From: Anaeramoeba flamelloides
Taxonomy: Eukaryota > Metamonada > Anaeramoebidae
Length of the DNA: 64,000 nt
Reading direction: 5' to 3'
Assembly (NCBI GenBank): GCA_027625915.1
Contig: JANTQA010000023.1
Coordinates: 15,190,001 to 15,254,000 of the forward strand
In this document: positions 58,571-64,000 of the stretch, one piece after another
How positions within the stretch are numbered: the first letter of the stretch is position 1
How the letters are laid out: every line of letters begins with the position of its first letter
Position numbers and translations under genes: made by a program
Notes under the pieces: model-generated
Databases searched by the model: none
What the model saw: the letters and a program-made list of their open reading frames with translations, nothing else
Told to the model about the DNA's origin: nothing

Positions 58571-59365
58571 TTAAATAATGAGACATGGTTCTTCCTGAAG
58601 TGCCTTGTTTTTTTTTTTTTTTTTAAGAATGCGAAGTTTATTATATTCTTCACAATAACATTTTATTTGTTTTGTTTCTCTAGCTATTGCATAAAACACC
58701 TCTTCAACGTTTTGGTTTGTTAGGGCTGAAGTTTCAATAAATGTGCAGTGTTTTAGTCGTGCCAAATCTTGTCCCTCTTGATAAGAAACCTCCCTTTCAA
58801 TCTCAAGATCGCATTTATTCCCAACAATAATCATTGGGACTTCCTCTTCCTTGAGATATTTTATATTACATATTTCGTGAAGAAAATGTGTGACCAGATC
58901 AAAAGATCTCCTATTTGTTATTGAGTATACTATTAAAAACCCGTCTCCTTCTCTGTAGGTAATCCCCTGCATACAAGAAAACTCATCACATCCTGCAGTA
59001 TCCAAAATATCTAGACGGCATGTGTTTTCATCAAGCACAATTTCCTTTTCATACAAATCTTCAATTGTTGGATCTAATAAAAGTACAAAACAAAACCAAA
59101 AAAAATTGAAATTTTTCAAAGTGGTATTCAATCACAAATAAAAAAAAAAAGAAGAGTTTGTTTCCAATCCAAAGATTCTTTTTTTTAATTTTCGAATCAA
59201 TTTTGGAAAAATTAGATGAGGATCTTTGTCACAAACTCGTAGGGAACAAGCAATAAAGAAAGATTTACCATAATCTGTAACAAATTGGTTGAGAACAAAT
59301 CGAATTGTAATTGCTGACTTCCCAACACCTGGTGTTCCTACAACAAGAATGTTGTGTGTTTCCAT
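58571..59365 (-). CDS. Ras-family small GTPase with Pro12 and Cys61, two exons
   Basis: 199 residues, collinear with H-Ras numbering from residue 1. Exon 1 is 59365-59269, the intron 195 bases (GTAAAT...TATTAG), exon 2 59073-58571; the junction restores FVTDYDPTIED. Motifs are the P-loop G10-TPGVGKS-17, switch I Y32-DPTIED with Thr35, DTAG at 57-60, NKCD at 116-119 and ETSA. The tail is polybasic (KKKKKNK) with a CLII CAAX box, predicting prenylation (probably geranylgeranyl, given the final Ile) and membrane attachment. Two catalytic positions differ from canonical Ras: Gly12 is Pro and Gln61 is Cys. In human Ras, G12P is known to keep GTPase activity, while loss of Gln61 usually impairs hydrolysis. 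GAP response is therefore uncertain, as in Rap, which lacks Gln61. Confidence 0.93.
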
Positions 59366-60344
59366 TTTGGGACAAAAGATTGTTTGTTAACCTAACCGGT
59401 AATTTAACAAGAGAAAAAAAAAAAAAAGAATTATATTATTTGTTTGCTGTTTGATTGGGTGGTAAGTTTTTTTCCAAAAAATTATTATTTTGAGTAAAGG
59501 AGGAAAATGAAATGGCAAAAAAAGTTAAAAAATGAAAAATTATATTTGAAGTCTCATTTTTTTTTGAGGTGTGTTTGAGTTAGAACATCAAATCCAAGTT
59601 TCAAAGAAATTTTCAAAAAACTAACAAGAAATATTAAGTTTATTTTTCCGTTTTTTTAATTTACTTTGTCAAAATTGACTTTCAAATCAAAAACCCAAAA
59701 AATCGATGATCTTGATTTGATCAAAAAAAGCTATTTCCAATCAAATGGGGAATAAATATTTTAAAATAGATTTATTAAACTCGTTGTTCTAAAACTAATC
59801 AAATATACATTATCATTACATACTATTTATTTATTCTTAATAATAGTGAAATTTGTTTGTGAATATGTTACTACATCAATAAAAGATATTTAATTTTTTG
59901 ATCTATGATTTTATCTGATATTTTTTATTATTAAAATTGGTCTATATTATTTTCAATTTGATTGAAGAAAATATTTGTCCTCAAGAAGGCTTAGTCTAGA
60001 CAAAATTTTCAAATAGAATTGAAAACATATAATTGTATTTTATTATTTAAAAACTCATTTTTCCAATTCAATATTTTCTTTTTTTTTATTGAAATCGGTC
60101 CTTTGTTGTCTTCTCGAAAAACAAAGTATTATTTATTGTTTTTTTATTTTTTGAAAATATTTCGACATACTTATTTTGAAATAAATACCTTTGTCATTAA
60201 TTCAATTGGTATTATTACTAAACTTAATTTGGTATTGTCAATTAACGAATATCTTCACTAACAAAGATGTTTTTTTATGAAATGTGAAAAAAAAATCCCA
60301 TCTTTTTAAAGGTAAGGCTTTATAACGAAAAAATATAAAATCAA

Positions 60345-60960
60345 AATAAACACCATTTCAAAAATTGTGACTCACCTGAAATAATAAATTGAAGAAAAAA
60401 AAATATTCTTTAGTATTCAAGAACAATAAATAATTAAGCATGATTTTTAATTCACTTTTAAATCATTTTAAATATATTACAAGTCTGATATTTAAAAAGA
60501 GTAAAAAAAATAAAACCAAAAACTTTAGAAAAAGTTATTCACAATTTTTGAAATGAGCATTACGAATTTTTTAATACTGAACTTTCACTGAAAAAAAAGT
60601 TGAACAACAAGATTTTTTTATAAATAATTAAATTCATTTGAAAAGACATTACATCTTCTTAATTTTCTATATGATTATTTGTCTTTTCGAAGATCTTTTT
60701 TTTTTCCAAATGATCTTATGCAAAAACAAAAGAAAAAGAAAAAAACAAAGAAATTGAAAAAAATTTTTCAAAAAAAAGAAAAGAAAAACAAAAAAAAAAG
60801 AAAAACATAATTTGAAAAAGCAAAAAACAATTTGTAAAATTATTAAAAATGATTCTCATCAAAAAATTTGAAAATATTTTTTTGATAAGAATACGTTAAT
60901 AAACCCTCAAGACAACTTCCATTCATATTATAAAATGAGTCAAAATTTTTGAAATCTAGT
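60345..60960 (+). repeat. Dispersed repeat family J, copy 2
   Basis: Counterpart of 9015-9625: CACCATTTCAAAAATTGTGA, AATAATAAATTGAAG, the A-rich centre, TTTGAAAAAGCAAAA, TTTTTTTGATAAGAATA and GAGTCAAAATTTTTGAAA in the same order. Confidence 0.5.
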
Positions 60961-61027
60961 TTATTTTCTTAAAAATGGAAAAACCATTATTCTCTGGTTA
61001 CTATAGAGAAGAATAAATACTGTTCAT

Positions 61028-61051
61028 TTTGATCTTCAATTGAAGATCAAA
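61028..61051. repeat. Perfect 24-base palindrome
   Basis: TTTGATCTTCAA followed directly by its reverse complement. Lies inside a motif-free stretch between repeat J2 and hairpin MITE C4. Confidence 0.9.
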
Positions 61052-61452
61052 TAAAATAATTCCAAAATATACCAATATCATTTTTAGACTATTATTTAAA
61101 CTATTTTTAATAAAATTAGAATAACATGTTTTTACCAAGCATCTATCAATCTTGCAAGAATAAGAAAAAAAAAATTCCAATGAATGTGATGACAAATAAA
61201 AGAAAAAATAAAAAGTAAAAATATGCAAAAATCGATTTCTATTTTGAAATTTCAGTATTAAATTTTATTTTAATATCAATCAAATGCTTTAAAAAGGGGT
61301 AATTTACTCATAAAAGTATATTTGTTTTATTGTAGAATTGTTTATTGATTACTTGTCTAAAAAATTTTTTTAGAGAAACGAAAAAAAAATTTATAAGAAC
61401 CAAAGGAAATTTCATTATTTTTTGATCAAGATTATTATGTATATTTAATATT

Positions 61453-61655
61453 TACAGTCAGTTTCACTTTTAAGGCACAAACTTTCAACGAAATTTAAGG
61501 CACAAAAAAAATCTCAAATTAAAGCACATTTTTTGGATATTGTTTTTTTTACAATTTATTTTACTAGAATTTGAATTTTGTGCCTTAATTTGAGATTTTT
61601 TTTTGTGCCTTAAATTTCGTTGAAAGTTTGTGTCTTAAAAGTGAAACTGACTGTA
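61453..61655. mobile_element. 200-bp hairpin MITE, family C, copy 4
   Basis: TACAGTCAGTTTCACTTTTA to TAAAAGTGAAACTGACTGTA, with the same internal words as the other copies. The compensating change TCC to TTC appears on both arms (TTTCAC and GTGAAA). The two arms therefore share the variant, which points to copying or conversion as a hairpin. Confidence 0.9.
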
Positions 61656-62198
61656 ACAAAAAACATTAATTTTTTACTCATAAACTTTTTTTTTATTTTA
61701 TGTATTAAATTTGATTTCTGAAACTAAAATTTTCCTACATATATTTGGAAATTAGTTACTTTTATCCTCAAAATTCCATATCAATTTTTTCTATTCCAAA
61801 AATAATTTAAATTGTTTTAAGATTTTTTTGATAAAGTCTAAATTATGAATTATTAATATATTTTCATATTTGAAAATAATTTTGTAATCTTTTTTCAAAT
61901 CTTGCGAAAAAAATGAGAATAACTTGTTTCTAACTTGAAATATATAAAAAATTACATTTTAGACCTGAATTTCATGGATACGTTTATTAAACTTAAATCA
62001 AATTTAGATTGATTTTTGTATCTATTATTTATTTTTTTTTTTCTTAAGTATTGTTTGAATTGAAATATTTATAATTAGAAATATCAGAAAAATAAATATT
62101 TTTTTTGATCAAAAATTATATTATCTAATATAAAACTAAAAATATGTTGTATCATTTTAAAGAATTAATTGAATTTTTAATAAAAATAATAGGCAAGG

Positions 62199-62202
<4 letters not shown>

Positions 62203-62235
<33 letters not shown>
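62203..62235 (+). repeat. TA dinucleotide microsatellite
   Basis: About 16 uninterrupted TA units. A shorter one is at 46137-46156. Confidence 0.9.
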
Positions 62236-62238
<3 letters not shown>

Positions 62239-62919
62239 AAAAATGTGAAATTTGTTTTTGAAGCAATCAACTCAAATTATCAAGTTATTTAGATGATGCT
62301 AACATGTATATTTATAATACAAAATATAAATTACTCGAATGGTGTGGTTATTAGATCTCAACAAGAGTTTATTTTATTATAATAAAATTATAAAATGTAA
62401 ATTAATCTCTTTTTTTCCAATTTTTTTTTGAAATTTGTGAGGAAAATTTTAACTTTTCAGCATAATTAATCCACATTGATTAAAAATGTGAACATTATAG
62501 TAAACAATAAAAATATTTTGGAAATTCATTTTTTATTTTGAAAATTGTATTTACTATTCACTCGTATGAAAAAATAATATTTAAAAGTTCAAGTTTGCAA
62601 ATAATATTACAAAAATTATCATTTCATCATTTTTAATCGATTTTATTCACAATATAATCAACATTCCATTTCTTAACAATCTTGGGGTTGTTGATTTATT
62701 TTTTTTAATATTAATAGGATATTTAAAAGTCTCCAGTCTAGAAAAAAGGTCTATTTTGAGGTAAAAAATTTTTAAATGTATGTGATAATGAATTTTCTTT
62801 GAATTCAACTTGAGGATATTTTTTTTGAATAGATAATAACTAATATTTTGAAAATAAATTCTTATTAGCTAAAAAAACTCTAATATGGAAAAAAAACTGA
62901 TGATAAATATTGAAAATGT

Positions 62920-63510
62920 ACGTCAAGTGCTGTAGAGTACCTAGGTTTTCTTGAGGTTTTCTGTTTTATTTGTAAAGTTTTCTAGGTTTTTTTTGAGGGT
63001 TTCTGTTTTATCTGGGAAGTGCTCTCGGTTTTTTTACTTTTTGAAATAAACCGAAAATTTATTAAAATTTTCTGTTTATTTTAAAAAGTAAAAAAATATA
63101 ACGAAAATCTATCGATTTAACAAATAAACAGAAAACTCAAGAAAACCTAATAGAGCTTTTTTTTAATTTTTAAAATAAAGCTAAAATTTCTAAAAATTTT
63201 CTGTTTATTACAAACATTAATAAAAACCGTAAAGAAGTGTCCTTCAAGTACCTAGCTTTTCTTTAATTTTTGAAATTGGAAGAAAATATCAAAAATTTTC
63301 TTTTTATTTCTTAAATCAAAAAAAAGCTAATGGCGGTTTTCCAGAATTAAAAAAAATTGAGAAAAATTTTTGATTTTACTCTATCCTTTTAAATTCTGGA
63401 AAGCCTAAAGAAAAGTGTCCTATGTTTTCTTTTTACTTTTTGAAACAAACCGAAAATTTCAAAAATTGTCTGTTTATTACAAAAATTAAAAAAAATCCTA
63501 ACGGAAAAAT
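62920..63510. repeat. Nested foldback repeat, family D, copy 2
   Basis: Shares with 35085-35580 the words CAAGTGCTGTAGAGTACCTA, TTTTCTTGAGGTTTTC, AAATAAACCGAAAATTTATT, AACGAAAATCTATCGATTT and the CAGAATT...AATTCTGG stem, arranged in the same nested inverted order but with extra units. Confidence 0.65.
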
Positions 63511-63866
63511 AAAAAATGGATTTGTTTTTTTTTTCAATTTAAATGAACAAAGAATTCTTTAAGTGTCCCAATAATTGATCCCCTTTTGAAAGATATTCAT
63601 CAAATTTAAAATACTTTTGAAATATAATAAAATTTCCTCATAACTGTATAAAAAAATATATATATAAATTTTTTACTATTAAATTAAATAAAAATCTTAA
63701 TAGAACCTGGAAAATTGGATTTTCTAACTTAAATTGTAAAATGTCTTTAAAAATATTTTTTCATCAAAGATCTTTTATTAACCAATATTTTTTGTTCTAA
63801 TTAAAGGTATTAAAAAAGGTAAAATTAGCAAATATTTTTTTATCTTTTGAAAATATTTAATTTAAT

Positions 63867-63883
63867 CGTGATCGTGTAGTGGT
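63867..63883 (+). other. tRNA-His-like A-box segment
   Basis: CGTGATCGTGTAGTGGT differs at one base from the 5' part of eukaryotic tRNA-His genes. The following sequence has no GTG anticodon stem-loop or intact B box; a CAACCTCCCTGGGAACACG stretch 44 bases on only loosely recalls the 3' half. It could be a tRNA relic, the head of a tRNA-derived SINE cut near the window edge, or chance. Confidence 0.2.
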
Positions 63884-64000
63884 AAAAAAATTGAAAAGGA
63901 AAAAAAGTTCAAGAAAATTCTTAATTAACAACCTCCCTGGGAACACGAAGTAAGTCAATTCAAAAGATGAAACAAATTAACTTGTAAGAGTAATTTATTC

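Larger units (their letters stand above)
59366..64000. other. Right-end intergenic region with repeats
   Basis: Upstream of the Ras gene the first few hundred bases should hold its promoter; nothing specific is visible. Beyond that are repeat J2 (60345-60960), a palindrome (61028-61051), hairpin MITE C4 (61453-61655), a TA microsatellite (62203-62235) and foldback D2 (62920-63510). Open frames 60019-60261 and 61001-61228 are motif-free. Confidence 0.5.

Overview
The window is a piece of a very AT-rich eukaryotic nuclear genome, almost certainly a free-living protist. The evidence is spliceosomal GT-AG introns of roughly 90-610 bases, a ubiquitin-ribosomal L40 fusion, an autophagy gene (ATG101), a prenylated Ras GTPase, a RasGAP, a BTB/POZ protein and a ZIP metal transporter. 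The Lys/Glu and poly-Asn low-complexity tracts, the Ras/RasGAP/BTB content and a bacterial-type serine hydrolase would fit an amoeboid anaerobe such as Anaeramoeba. That placement is inference; no rRNA is present to test it. Gln is encoded by CAA/CAG and genes end at TAA/TGA, so the code looks standard.

Layout: 1-2102 (minus) is the 5' part of a multi-exon gene with a calponin-homology-like N-terminus that runs off the left edge. 2.1-11.9 kb is gene-poor, with dead exon and coiled-coil remnants and repeats. 11.9-12.6 kb (minus) is ATG101 in two exons. 12.6-17.5 kb is repeats only. 17.5-27.4 kb (minus) is the centrepiece: a gene of about 3,233 codons whose product has an SH3 domain, six successive PH / helical-hairpin / SH3-like modules and a C-terminal RasGAP domain with both key arginines. 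It shares a 435-base divergent promoter region with a secreted class-C beta-lactamase-family hydrolase (27.8-29.6 kb, plus). 29.6-36.7 kb holds decayed genes, including a long coiled-coil gene with many stops, plus a LINE remnant and foldback repeats. 36.8-37.3 kb (minus) is ubiquitin-L40. 39.6-41.2 kb (minus) is a BTB-BACK protein with a glutamine-amidotransferase-like C-terminus. 41-52 kb is dominated by MITEs and foldbacks with scattered exon-like relics. 52.2-53.2 kb (plus) is a ZIP transporter. 58.6-59.4 kb (minus) is a two-exon Ras with Pro12 and Cys61. The remainder to 64 kb is repeats.

At least eleven families of non-autonomous repeats were recognised by eye. Several have TA-flanked inverted ends in the Tc1/mariner style: a 480-bp MITE in three copies and a 200-bp almost perfect hairpin in four copies. 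Others are foldbacks with arms of 60-280 bases. No transposase was seen. No retroviral, LTR or Polinton part was recognised.

Functionally the genes are independent eukaryotic units, not an operon. The one thematic link is Ras signalling: a giant PH/SH3 RasGAP and a Ras with non-canonical catalytic positions lie about 31 kb apart.
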